From Streptomyces sp. ISL-36 (lineage in GTDB: Bacteria > Actinomycetota > Actinomycetes > Streptomycetales > Streptomycetaceae): a DNA stretch of 64,000 bases. Each line of letters opens with the position of its first letter. Within the stretch, counting starts at the first letter, position 1. The position numbers and the translations under genes were made by a program. The stretch lies in the NCBI RefSeq assembly GCF_018614205.1, contig NZ_JAGGOS010000068.1, forward strand, positions 100,433 through 164,432. Direction: 5' to 3'. A model generated the notes under the pieces. That model ran no database searches. It had not been told where the DNA came from and saw nothing but the letters and a program-made list of their open reading frames with translations. Of this stretch, positions 24,509 through 32,882 are shown piece after piece.

Positions 24509-25416
24509 CCAGCGCCTTCCTCAGCGCGCTGGGGGGCCGGGTCGCCGAGCGGTGGCTGACGCTGCTGGCGCTGCCCGGACTGCTCTTCATCGCTGCCATC
24601 ACCACGGCGACGGTGCTCGGGCACGAACACTGGTCCGATGCGGGCAAGTTGCGGACCTGGCTCGACACACTGGCCACTTCCCCCGCGTCCCGGAGCACCG
24701 GAACCATCGCCCTCGTGGCGCTGGGGGTGCTGCTCGGCGCGGCCGCGATCGGTACGGCCGCCCAGACCCTCGGCGCCGGAGTGGAACTCCTCTGGTGCGC
24801 CGAGCCCCGGGGGCCCCTGCTGCGGCACCTCGCCGACCGCCGGCTGCGCCGCTGGCGCGCCGCCGACGCCGCCTTCCGCGCCGCGCTGGTCAGGGCCGGC
24901 CGGGCCCGTATCGCCGGGGCGGACGACGCCGACCGGCTCGCCGGCCTCGCGGAGAGCCACTTCGCCGACCGCGACAGTATCGCGGCGGCCGCACCACGCC
25001 ACCCCTTCGGCATGGGCGACCGGCTTGCCGCTCCCGGGCAACGGCTCTGGCGCATGTACCGCCTCGACCTGGCGGCGGCCTGGCCCCACCTGTGGCTCCT
25101 CGCCGCCGACGGCACCCGCGCCGAACTGCAAGCCGCCCGCGTACGGTTCGCCGCGGCGGCGCGTCTGTGCGCCTGGGGCGCGGGGTATCTGGTGCTGGGC
25201 GTGTGGTGGTGGCCGGCCGCCCTGGTCGGGATCACCGCCGTCGCCGCGGGCCTCCGCCGCGGCCGGGCCGCCGCGGACGCGTTCGCCGAACTCACCGAGG
25301 CCCTCGCCGACCTGCACGTCCGTGACCTTGCGGCCGCCCTGGGCATCGACTCCGCGTCGGGCATGGACCGCACGCTCGGCGAACGCCTCTCCCGGGCTCT
25401 GCGGAAGCCCGGCTGA
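24505..25416 (+). CDS. Membrane protein of unknown function linked to the CHAT module
   Basis: 303 residues, GTG start overlapping the upstream stop by GTGA. Probable membrane spans are WLTLLALPGLLFIAAITTA, IALVALGVLLGAAAIGTAA and a close pair within residues 225-260 (LVLGVWWWPAALVGITAVAAG). Between spans 2 and 3 lies an Arg/Ala-rich cytoplasmic domain of about 110 residues, including a PFGMGDRLAAPGQR stretch. The C-terminus is soluble and charged. No enzymatic motif or pore-forming family was recognised. Coupling to the small Cys protein suggests that these two form a membrane complex; it could be the sensor or the target of the CHAT protease. Confidence 0.75.
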   Translation: MTSAFLSALGGRVAERWLTLLALPGLLFIAAITTATVLGHEHWSDAGKLRTWLDTLATSPASRSTGTIALVALGVLLGAAAIGTAAQTLGAGVELLWCAEPRGPLLRHLADRRLRRWRAADAAFRAALVRAGRARIAGADDADRLAGLAESHFADRDSIAAAAPRHPFGMGDRLAAPGQRLWRMYRLDLAAAWPHLWLLAADGTRAELQAARVRFAAAARLCAWGAGYLVLGVWWWPAALVGITAVAAGLRRGRAAADAFAELTEALADLHVRDLAAALGIDSASGMDRTLGERLSRALRKPG

Positions 25417-25616
25417 CGGCCCCCACGCCGATCCACCGTCCTTGGGCCCTGCGGCAGCCGTGCTGCGTCCGGTGCGACGGCGTCGTCGATGAGGCCCTGG
25501 CGTTCGCGAATCGCCGCGAGCAGGCCGACGGCATGGAAAGGTTCGACGCCGAGGAGGCTGCGTGACGAGTCAATGAGCTGCTGCCGGTGATCGAGATCTG
25601 AGTGCATGATGCGTGC
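25417..25616. other. Intergenic region upstream of terD-like gene; possible gene remnant
   Basis: About 200 bases without a supported gene. The minus strand from ATG 25607 reads a plausible but unterminated peptide (MHSDLDHRQQLIDSSRSLLG, then AVGLLAAIRERQGLIDDAV). It runs into the antisense of the membrane-protein gene, so it may be the stub of a lost gene. No clear promoter was found. Confidence 0.3.
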
Positions 25617-26990
25617 ATGACGCAGATCATCAAGGGAGGAAACCTCCCGCTCAGCGGCGAGCCCATGCGGGTCGCCGTCGTCCGCCGCTCCGGCGGTCCG
25701 GAAGAGCCGCAGATCGACGCGGCGGCGCTGCTCGTCGCCGCGGACGGCAAGGTCAGGGGCCGGGAGGACCTGGTCTTCTACAACCAGCCCGAGCACGCCG
25801 GGAGCGGCGTTCGGCTGACCGGCAGCGCCCACGGCGAGGACGGGGTCGTCGCGGACTGGCTGGAGATCGACCCCGGCCGTGTGGAGCCGGACGTGGAGCG
25901 GATCGTGGTCGCGGCCTCCTGCGACGGCGCCACGTTCGGGGAGGTCACCGGCCTCTATCTGCGGGTGGTGAGCGCGGCCACGGGCGAGCAGCTGGCGCTG
26001 TACGCGGTCGAGGACGCGACGACGGAGACGGCGCTCCTGCTGGGCGAGGTCTACCGCCGGGGCGGAGGCTGGAAGTTCCGCGCGCTGGGGCAGGGGTACG
26101 CCTCCGGGCTCCCGCGTCTGGCCGCGGACTTCGGCTTCTCGGTGCCGGGCGACGACACGACGGACGACGGGATACCGGTGGGCCACCTGCCGGAGCCGGT
26201 GGTCGCCCCCGAGCCGGTGCCGGTGCCGGTGCCGGTGCCTGTGGCCGAGCCTGTGGCGGTGGCCTCGCCCGAGACGGCTCCCGCTCCCGTACCGGCTCCC
26301 GCCCCCCTCGTGGTGGCGAAGACCGATGGGCTCGGACACCTCGTCATGCCGCCGTTCGGCGTGCCCCTGGCGCGGTGCAACGACCTTCCGTCCGAGGTGG
26401 GGCCCGAGTTCACGCCCCTGGAGTTCTCCGGGCGCGGGAAGGAGGACATCGACCCCGGTCTCAGCCTTCCGAAGGGCTTCGTGGTCGTGGACGTGCTGAA
26501 GGAGGACGACCGGCTCATCGAGGTCGTCACGCTGACCGTGCGCCGGCGCCCCTGGCGGCAGGCCCTGATCAGTGCGATTCCGCAACTGCGCGGAGTGGGC
26601 GTCTTCCACCACGACGGGCACACGCCGCTGCGGCTGCGAGTCGACGGGTGGGGCCAGGGCTCGTGGACGATCCGGCTGCGGCCGGTGTCGACGCTACGGT
26701 CGTTCGACGGCCCGGTGGAGGGGGTCGGACCGGACGTCCTGGCGTACACGGGCGGCGAGACGGGGGTCAGGTACCGATGCCTTGGCGACGAGAAGAAGGA
26801 GGGCTTCTTCGGTGTGAACGTCCTGCGGCGCGGCGGACAACAGCAGAGCGCGTTCTGCCGGCTGGACCGGGGGCGCGGCAGCGGTGCGCTGCCCGCGGGG
26901 CCGCGGCTGCTGGTGGTCGACACCAAGGGAGGCTGGTCCATGGAGCCCCGCCAAGGAGGCATCGGCGGCTTCTGGACCCGCCGCCGCTAG
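25617..26990 (+). CDS. TerD-domain protein with C-terminal extension
   Basis: 457 residues from ATG 25617; a GTG at 25602 is also in frame and no strong ribosome site supports either, so leaderless translation is possible. Residues 1-185 are a TerD domain: IIKGGNLPLSG start, LLVAADGKVRGREDLVFYNQP, and the end GGGWKFRALGQGYASGLPRLAADFG. TerD proteins bind calcium and are linked to tellurite and stress resistance. A Pro-Val-rich linker (residues 200-235) joins a second domain of about 200 residues with FTPLEFSGRG and LRLRVDGWGQGSWTIRL; this part resembles no family I can name. Four to eight TerD paralogues are usual in Streptomyces. Confidence 0.85.
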   Translation: MTQIIKGGNLPLSGEPMRVAVVRRSGGPEEPQIDAAALLVAADGKVRGREDLVFYNQPEHAGSGVRLTGSAHGEDGVVADWLEIDPGRVEPDVERIVVAASCDGATFGEVTGLYLRVVSAATGEQLALYAVEDATTETALLLGEVYRRGGGWKFRALGQGYASGLPRLAADFGFSVPGDDTTDDGIPVGHLPEPVVAPEPVPVPVPVPVAEPVAVASPETAPAPVPAPAPLVVAKTDGLGHLVMPPFGVPLARCNDLPSEVGPEFTPLEFSGRGKEDIDPGLSLPKGFVVVDVLKEDDRLIEVVTLTVRRRPWRQALISAIPQLRGVGVFHHDGHTPLRLRVDGWGQGSWTIRLRPVSTLRSFDGPVEGVGPDVLAYTGGETGVRYRCLGDEKKEGFFGVNVLRRGGQQQSAFCRLDRGRGSGALPAGPRLLVVDTKGGWSMEPRQGGIGGFWTRRR

Positions 26991-27077
26991 CGACCGCCGG
27001 ATCACACAACGCTCCGGCAGGAATGAGCGCGTGCGGTCCATGACAGTACTTGCGCGGAGTGCGCGGTCGGCGGTGCC
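26991..27077. other. Short convergent intergenic region
   Basis: 87 bases between the convergent TerD-like and globin genes. GACCGCC near its start and GGTCGGCGG near its end are loosely complementary; no clear terminator hairpin is visible. Confidence 0.3.
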
Positions 27078-28319
27078 TCAGGGAGTGGTCAGGACGGGGA
27101 TGTCGAACGGGTCGTAGTGGATGCGGTCCGGCGACGTGCCGCCGGTCATGAGCGTCTGCCTGGCTGACGTGACCATCGGGGCCGGACCGCTGAGGAAGGC
27201 GTCGTGCTGGTACCACGGTCCGTACTCGGCCAGGACCTGCGGCAGAGACCCCCTGATTCCGGGGATGTACTCGTCGGAGACCGCGCCCCTGACCGTCAGC
27301 CAGTGATGCCGCTGTGCCATGCGCAGCATGTCGTCCACCCCGTACAGCTCGGCCCCGGTGCGGGCGCCGAGGAAGAGATTCACCTGGTGCCGGCCTCCGC
27401 GTCGAGCGACCTCTTCGATGAGCGCGCGGATGGGGGCGAGGCCGGTGCCGCCGGCCACACAGAGCAAGTCGCTGTGGACGGCGGCGTCCAGCACCATGCC
27501 GCCCATCGGGGCGCCCAGATGGACCACGTCGCCGACCGCGGCCCGGTGCACCAGCGCATTGCTGACCGAGCCACCGGGCACGGCCCGTACGTGGAACGTG
27601 AGTGTGCCGTCCTCGCGGGGCGCGTTGGCGGGGGAGTAGGAGCGCCACTGCTTGGGATACCAGGGGGTCTCGACACTGACGTACTGACCGGCGGCATGCT
27701 CGTAGGGCATGTGGGGATGGAGCGTGATCTCGGCGATGCCGTTCCCGCAGGGGACGAGGTGCACGATCGTGGCGGGCCAGACGGCGGGCCGTGTCTTCGC
27801 GTCCTGCTCGGCAGCGCTGATCATGACGTCGGCGACTGCTCCGTACGCCTTGGTCCAGGCGGCGGCGATGTCTTGGGTCCAGGCGGGACCGGCGTAGCGG
27901 GCCAGGGAGTCGAGGAGGCATTCGCCCACGGCGGGGAAGTGTTCCCGCAGCGCGCCGAATTTGCGATGGTCACGCCCGAGGTGTCCGCAGAAGCGGACCA
28001 TGTTCTCGGGATCGTCGACCAGGTCGACGATGCGCAGCAGCGCGCGCAACAGGCGGCCGCGCTGGGCGTCCATCCCCGGCGGGAACATCGCCCGCACCTC
28101 GGGATGGCGGGCGAAGAGGATCGCGTAGAAGTAGACCGCCATGTCTGCGGCAAGTGGTTCGACCACCGACACAGAGGCACGTATGAGCTCTATCTCGTGG
28201 GCCGACAAAGGCGCCTCGGCGACCTCTGGCTCCCGGGTGGGCTCGTCCAGGGCGGGTGCCGGATCCCCCGGGTACGGGACCACGGGCGTGCCGGCTTGGC
28301 GTCTGATCCGGAATCTCAA
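27078..28319 (-). CDS. Flavohemoglobin-like globin-FAD/NAD reductase
   Basis: 413 residues. After a 40-residue Pro/Glu-rich N-terminal extension comes a globin domain (about 42-175). It has the B-helix MAVYFYAILFARHPEVRAMFP (Tyr for ligand binding) and the probable haem-proximal His in GRDHRKFGALREHFP. A ferredoxin-reductase-type FAD domain follows with QWRSYSPANAP, and an NAD domain with GGTGLAPIRALIEE. Flavohemoglobins convert nitric oxide to nitrate with oxygen and NAD(P)H, and Streptomyces often carry variants of this length. The extension is longer than in the Escherichia coli Hmp protein. The gene is single and convergent to the TerD-like gene. Confidence 0.9.
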   Translation of the reverse strand: MRFRIRRQAGTPVVPYPGDPAPALDEPTREPEVAEAPLSAHEIELIRASVSVVEPLAADMAVYFYAILFARHPEVRAMFPPGMDAQRGRLLRALLRIVDLVDDPENMVRFCGHLGRDHRKFGALREHFPAVGECLLDSLARYAGPAWTQDIAAAWTKAYGAVADVMISAAEQDAKTRPAVWPATIVHLVPCGNGIAEITLHPHMPYEHAAGQYVSVETPWYPKQWRSYSPANAPREDGTLTFHVRAVPGGSVSNALVHRAAVGDVVHLGAPMGGMVLDAAVHSDLLCVAGGTGLAPIRALIEEVARRGGRHQVNLFLGARTGAELYGVDDMLRMAQRHHWLTVRGAVSDEYIPGIRGSLPQVLAEYGPWYQHDAFLSGPAPMVTSARQTLMTGGTSPDRIHYDPFDIPVLTTP

Positions 28320-28811
28320 GGGATCAGACCTCCGCCGCTCGGTATCCGAGACGGCCGGACCCGGGCGGACCGCAGGGTGGCGGCGTCGACGGAGCGGCGC
28401 CCCCGATGGGCACTGCGGGCGGGGACTTCACTGGCAGGCATGGGTCCTCAAGACGGGGCGGGAGCATTGAAGCGGACTAAGCAGGTCCGGACGCTACCCG
28501 ATCACGTAGGTGACTCAGAAGTAGCCAAGGGGCGCATGAAACGGTCGACTCGTCCGGTCCTGAACGAGTAGGTGCCGCGGTGTTGCCCGCGATGGCGAAG
28601 GCAGAAGGCGGCAGCCGTCCCCCGCTCGGCCCCCACACCTGTCTCCCGCTCGCCCCCACGCCCGGTCCCTCGTCCGGCAGCGAGTCAGCCTCGGGATCGA
28701 CCATGACGGGAAACTGCCCGTCGCTGAAGGAACGTTGATCCGCGCGGCCGGCGACCGACTCCACGCCCCGGCCCAGGGCCTGCCTGGTCCTTCGCCTCGG
28801 GGTGGGCGGCG
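28320..28811. other. 492-bp region without a supported gene
   Basis: The minus strand contains fragments that look protein-like in more than one frame (for example QFPVMVDPEADSLPDEGPG and MVKLYIAAHPEAKDQAG near 28600-28830). They are not joined in one frame and have no convincing start or family. The region may hold the promoters of the two divergent flanking genes and perhaps a decayed gene. Confidence 0.35.
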
Positions 28812-31655
28812 ATGTACAACTTGACCATGAAGGAAAAGGGCCTTTTCCGTCCAGGACACCGGTCGCCGCGCCGCACCGCAAGCCCCACCCCTCAAGGTGA
28901 GTCGGCAGGTCCGCGTCGCGGCCGGAGGCGGGGGCCGTTCTCCCTACTGAGCCTGCGCAGCGCAGCCGGACAGGTGTTCGCTCTGCAGGTCGTGATCGTC
29001 GTGCTCCTGGTCGCGGCCTCGGTGGTGGCCCAGGTGCTCCAGGCCGATCGTGACAGCAGGCATGAGGCCGAGCGCCGGTCGGTGACCGCGGCGGAGGCGT
29101 TTGCGAACGCCCCGGGCACCGCACAGGCTCTGCAGAGCGAGGATCCGACGGCCGTGCTGCAGCCGCGGGCCGAGGCCGCCTGGAAGAAGGCGGGCGTGGA
29201 CTTCGTCCTGGTCATGAACACCGAGGGGATCCGGCTCACGTACCCCGATCCGAAGGAGATCGGGAAGAAGTTCGTCGGCACCATCGAACCGGCCCTGGAA
29301 GGCCGCACCGTCGTCGAGGTGGCAGGCGGGCCACCCCTGCCCGAGGCGGAGGGTACGGCCGTGCAGGCGGTGGTCCCGGTGACCGGTGCCGACGGCTCGG
29401 TCGTCGGCCTGGTGTCCGCCGGAATCGCGGTCGAGAACGTGACCGACCGGGTCGAGCAGCAGCTGCCGATCATCCTCGGCACGGGCGTGGGCGCGCTCGT
29501 ACTGTCGACCACCGGGACCGTTCTGGTGACCCGGCGGCTGGGGCGACAGACGCACGGTCTGGGCCCGGAAGAGATGACGAAGATGTACGAGCACCACGAC
29601 GCGGTGCTGCACGCCGTGCGGGAAGGCGTGCTGATCACCGACGCGGACGGGCGGGTGCTGCTGGCCAACGACGAGGCGCGACGATTGCTGGACCTGTCCG
29701 CGGACCCGGAGCGGCGGCGTGTGACGGAACTGGGGCTGGACGAGGAGACGGCGCGGCTGCTGGCAGCGAGCGAGTCGGTCACGGATGCCGTACACCTGGC
29801 CGGGGACCGGCTGCTGGCAGTGAACAAACGGCCTACCGCGCCCTTCGGGGGCCAGGCGGGCAGCGTGTTGACGCTGCGGGACAGCACGGAGCTGGTGGCG
29901 GTCACCGGCCGGGCGGAAGTCGCGCGGCAGCGGCTGAAGCTGCTGTACGACGCGGGGATGCGGATCGGGACCACACTGGATGTGACGCGCACCGCCGAGG
30001 AGCTGGCCCAGGTGTCCGTCCCCCGGTTCGCCGATGTCGTCACCGTCGAGCTGCTGGACCCGGTCCTGCGCGGCGAGGAGCCGGGAGAGGCGAGCACCGA
30101 GATGCGTCGTACGGCCGTCGTCGGTCTGGAGGGCGACCACTCGCTCTACCCGGTCGGCGAGCTGATCCGGTTCGCGCCCACGAATCCGATCGCCGTCGGG
30201 ATGATCAGCGGGCGCACCGTACTCGAAGCGGACCTGAGTACCTCCGACGGCTGGCGGGCCCAGGACCCGGAACGCAGCCGGCAGGTCCTCGACCACGGCA
30301 TCCACTCCCTGGCCGTGGTTCCGATGCGGGCCCGGGGCATGCCGCTGGGAGCGGTGAACTTCTGGCGGGCGGGTCCCTCGGCACCGTTCGAGGAGGAGGA
30401 CAAGGCCGTCGCGGAGGAGTTGGCCGCCCGGGCGGCGGTCGCCATCGACAACGCCCGCCGCTACACCCGTGAGCACACCATGGCTGTCGCCCTCCAGCGC
30501 AGCCTCCTGCCCCGGAGAGTGCCCGAGCAGAACGCCCTGGAGGTGGCCTACCGCTACCTGCCGGCCCGGGCCGGGGTGGGGGGCGACTGGTTCGACGTCA
30601 TCCCGCTGTCCGGCGGGCGGGTGGCGCTCGTGGTCGGCGACGTCGTCGGCCACGGTCTGCGCGCCGCGGCCACCATGGGCCGGCTGCGGACAGCCGTGCA
30701 CAACTTCTCGACTCTGGATCTGCCTCCCGATGAGCTGCTGAGCCACCTCGATGAGCTGGTGGCCCACATCGATGCCCACGAGGCCACCGACGACCAGCCC
30801 GACGGGGACGGGATCACCGGGACCACCTGCCTGTACGCCGTCTACGACCCCGTCTCCGGCCGGGTCGCCGCCGCCACCGCGGGCCACCTGGGACCGGCGG
30901 TGGTCCATCCCGACGGGACCGTGACCTTCCCCCCGATGCCGGTCTCCCCGCCCCTGGGCCTCAATGCCGGCCTGCCGTTCGAGAGCGCTGAGCTGACCCT
31001 GCCCGAGGGCTCCCGGCTGGTGCTCTACACCGACGGCCTGGTCGAGGACCGCGACCGCCACCGCGACCTGGACGCCGGGCTGGAGGCCCTGCGCGAGGCC
31101 CTGGCCGGGCCCGGCCGTACAGCGGAGGACACCTGCGCCGCGGTGATCGAGGCCGTACTGCCGGCCAGACCGAGCGACGACATCGCGCTGCTGGTGGCCC
31201 GCACACGCCGGCTCGACCCCGCGAACGTCGCGCAGTGGGACGTGCCCCGCGACCCCGCCGCGGTGGCCCGGGTACGCGCCGCCTGCGCCCGCCGCCTGGC
31301 CGAATGGGGTCTGGGGGACGTCGGCTTCGCCACCGAGCTCATCCTCAGCGAGCTGATCACCAACGCGATCCGTTACGGCGCCGGGCCCATCGGTGTCCGG
31401 CTGCTGCACGACCGGGCCCTGATCTGCGAAGTGTCCGACGCCAGCAGCACTTCACCCCATCTGCGACGGGCCAAGGCCACGGACGAAGGCGGCCGCGGCC
31501 TGTTCCTCGTCTCGCGGTACGCCGAACGCTGGGGCACCCGCTACACCCCGGCGGGCAAGGTGATCTGGACCGAGCAGTCCCTCAGCGAGCCCGCCGGGCC
31601 GGGCGGGCTCACCGAGGACGCCCTGCTCGACCGATGGAGCGACGAGACCCTCTGA
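28812..31655 (+). CDS. Multidomain sensor: Cache-PAS-GAF-SpoIIE phosphatase-HATPase
   Basis: 947 residues (ATG 28812; ATG 28827 is possible). A basic cytoplasmic tail is followed by membrane span 1 (VFALQVVIVVLLVAASVVAQ, about 56-76). An extracytoplasmic Cache-like sensor follows (VDFVLVMNTEGIRLTYPDP), then span 2 (IILGTGVGALVLSTTGTVL). Next come PAS (HAVREGVLITDADGRVLLAN), GAF (GMRIGTTLDVTRTAEELAQ to AVAIDNARRYTRE) and a PP2C/SpoIIE phosphatase (GGDWFDVIPLSGGRVALVVGDVVGHG, LVLYTDGLVEDRD, DDIALLVAR). The C-terminal HATPase is of anti-sigma kinase type (ELITNAIRYGAGPIGVRL, GGRGLFLVSRYA). Such proteins combine serine kinase and phosphatase activity toward anti-sigma-factor antagonists. No antagonist gene is adjacent. 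Confidence 0.93.
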   Translation: MYNLTMKEKGLFRPGHRSPRRTASPTPQGESAGPRRGRRRGPFSLLSLRSAAGQVFALQVVIVVLLVAASVVAQVLQADRDSRHEAERRSVTAAEAFANAPGTAQALQSEDPTAVLQPRAEAAWKKAGVDFVLVMNTEGIRLTYPDPKEIGKKFVGTIEPALEGRTVVEVAGGPPLPEAEGTAVQAVVPVTGADGSVVGLVSAGIAVENVTDRVEQQLPIILGTGVGALVLSTTGTVLVTRRLGRQTHGLGPEEMTKMYEHHDAVLHAVREGVLITDADGRVLLANDEARRLLDLSADPERRRVTELGLDEETARLLAASESVTDAVHLAGDRLLAVNKRPTAPFGGQAGSVLTLRDSTELVAVTGRAEVARQRLKLLYDAGMRIGTTLDVTRTAEELAQVSVPRFADVVTVELLDPVLRGEEPGEASTEMRRTAVVGLEGDHSLYPVGELIRFAPTNPIAVGMISGRTVLEADLSTSDGWRAQDPERSRQVLDHGIHSLAVVPMRARGMPLGAVNFWRAGPSAPFEEEDKAVAEELAARAAVAIDNARRYTREHTMAVALQRSLLPRRVPEQNALEVAYRYLPARAGVGGDWFDVIPLSGGRVALVVGDVVGHGLRAAATMGRLRTAVHNFSTLDLPPDELLSHLDELVAHIDAHEATDDQPDGDGITGTTCLYAVYDPVSGRVAAATAGHLGPAVVHPDGTVTFPPMPVSPPLGLNAGLPFESAELTLPEGSRLVLYTDGLVEDRDRHRDLDAGLEALREALAGPGRTAEDTCAAVIEAVLPARPSDDIALLVARTRRLDPANVAQWDVPRDPAAVARVRAACARRLAEWGLGDVGFATELILSELITNAIRYGAGPIGVRLLHDRALICEVSDASSTSPHLRRAKATDEGGRGLFLVSRYAERWGTRYTPAGKVIWTEQSLSEPAGPGGLTEDALLDRWSDETL

Positions 31656-31702
31656 CCGGCGCAGCTGCCTCAGCCGGCCAGGCCTGATCAAGGGCGGTGC
31701 CG

Positions 31703-31743
31703 GCGTCCCCGTGACGGCCTCGACGAGGCCGTCACGGGGACGC
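31703..31743. terminator. Perfect 19-bp bidirectional terminator hairpin
   Basis: Positions 31703-31721 pair perfectly with 31725-31743 around the 3-base loop GAC. It lies between convergent genes ending at 31655 and 31757, so it can serve both. Confidence 0.88.
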
Positions 31744-31756
31744 TGCACGTGCCCCC

Positions 31757-32533
31757 TCATCCGCGTGGAGGAGGGCCTGCGAGCGGACCGTCGCCCCGCG
31801 AGATGCGGTCCAGCAGGGGCGCCGCCCAGGCCGGGAGGGCGGATGCCGGCGGGCGGGGCGGGCGGGGGTCCGCGGTGATGCCGATGCCGCCCGCCTTGTC
31901 GCCGTAGACGTACCGCTGCGACCACCCCAGCCAGGAACGGACGAACAGGTTCGCGCTCCACGCCAGGGCGAGAGCGCCGCGCTGCTCCGGCAGTTCGTAC
32001 CAGTAGCTGGTGAGCACCACGGCGCGGGAGACCGCCTCGTCCGGGTCGGTCGGACGGGAGTCGGCGGTGAGTCCGGCGGCCAGCACCGACGCCGCGAACC
32101 GGTTGTCCGCGAGCAGCCCGCCGCTGTCGCAGACGACCGCGTCCAGCAGGTCCGCCGGGAGGTCCACGGCGGCCCGCTCCAGCCGCTCAAGCAGCTCGGG
32201 CAGGCCGGGATCGGCGGCCGACTCCAGTCCGGGGATCACCCGCAGGTCGGCCGGCAGCCGCTCGTCCGCCGTCCGGGCGGCCAGCAGGTGGAGGTACGCC
32301 AGCGCGCGCAGCGCCTGCCACCGGCAGAGGGTGTCGAGGAGCGCGACCCGGGAGCTGCGGAAGGCGAGACGCACCGGCCAGTCGGCCGCCCGCACCTCGT
32401 TCCCGAGCGCCAGCAGCTCCGCCGGCACCGGGGCGGGGAAGACCCGGCTCTGGCCGGGGTCGTAGGACGGTTCGGCGCGGTAGCCCGGCCAGCCGGGTGC
32501 GGGGTTCTGGGGTGTGGGGCCGGGGCTACTCAT
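31757..32533 (-). CDS. Putative immunity protein of the Rhs toxin (uncharacterised)
   Basis: 258 residues. Its ATG at 32533 lies inside the last codons of the Rhs toxin gene, an 8-base overlap, with GAGG just upstream; the two are therefore translationally coupled. In polymorphic toxin systems the gene directly after the toxin is normally the immunity gene, so this is the best assignment. The protein is soluble, begins with a Pro/Gly-rich 40-residue segment, and has a helical core (WQALRALAYLHLLAARTADE, SYWYELPEQRGALALAWSANL). The Pro-rich C-terminus is short. It was not matched to a named immunity family. Confidence 0.65.
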   Translation of the reverse strand: MSSPGPTPQNPAPGWPGYRAEPSYDPGQSRVFPAPVPAELLALGNEVRAADWPVRLAFRSSRVALLDTLCRWQALRALAYLHLLAARTADERLPADLRVIPGLESAADPGLPELLERLERAAVDLPADLLDAVVCDSGGLLADNRFAASVLAAGLTADSRPTDPDEAVSRAVVLTSYWYELPEQRGALALAWSANLFVRSWLGWSQRYVYGDKAGGIGITADPRPPRPPASALPAWAAPLLDRISRGDGPLAGPPPRG

Positions 32534-32882
32534 TCACCTCGTCCGCCTTCGGGGTCCGCCATTTCGCCGCATCCTTGCCGTCCCGCGGAGTGATGTAGTT
32601 GGAGAGGTCCTCCGGGTCGATGTGGTACGCGTGGATCATATGGTCCTGGCGGATGATCGCCACCGGCCTGCTCGGGTCGAGGCTGCGGTCGATGATGATG
32701 CGCGCCCCCGACTCCGCGTCGACGTAGTTGGCCGGTGATTGCAGATGGCCCCGCAGGTACTTCTCCAGTTTCACCTCGTCGCCCCCGATGCCCTCCAGAT
32801 AATGGTTCGACTTGCCGCTCTCCGCCTCGTTGAGCTGGTGGTCGACGCCCTGCGCCGCCCGGGTGCTGTCCGAGTAGGGGGC
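32526..32882 (-). other. C-terminal toxin tip of the Rhs protein (unknown class)
   Basis: These 118 residues after DPFGL hold the toxic activity in Rhs proteins. Motifs seen are DHQLNEAESGKSNHYLEG, EVKLEKYLRGHLQSP, ARIIIDRSLDPS and IIRQDHMIHAYHIDPEDL. Conserved-looking His, Asp and Arg residues would suit a nuclease or deaminase, but no family is recognised with confidence. Confidence 0.5.

Noticed and set aside
24505..25416. Membrane protein considered as a gasdermin-type pore protein
   Set aside because: It has several clear membrane spans and an Arg/Ala-rich loop, unlike the bacterial gasdermin fold; no evidence supports the idea.
24138..26621. 827-codon minus-strand frame opposite the small Cys protein, membrane protein and TerD gene
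   Set aside because: Antisense shadow without recognisable domains.
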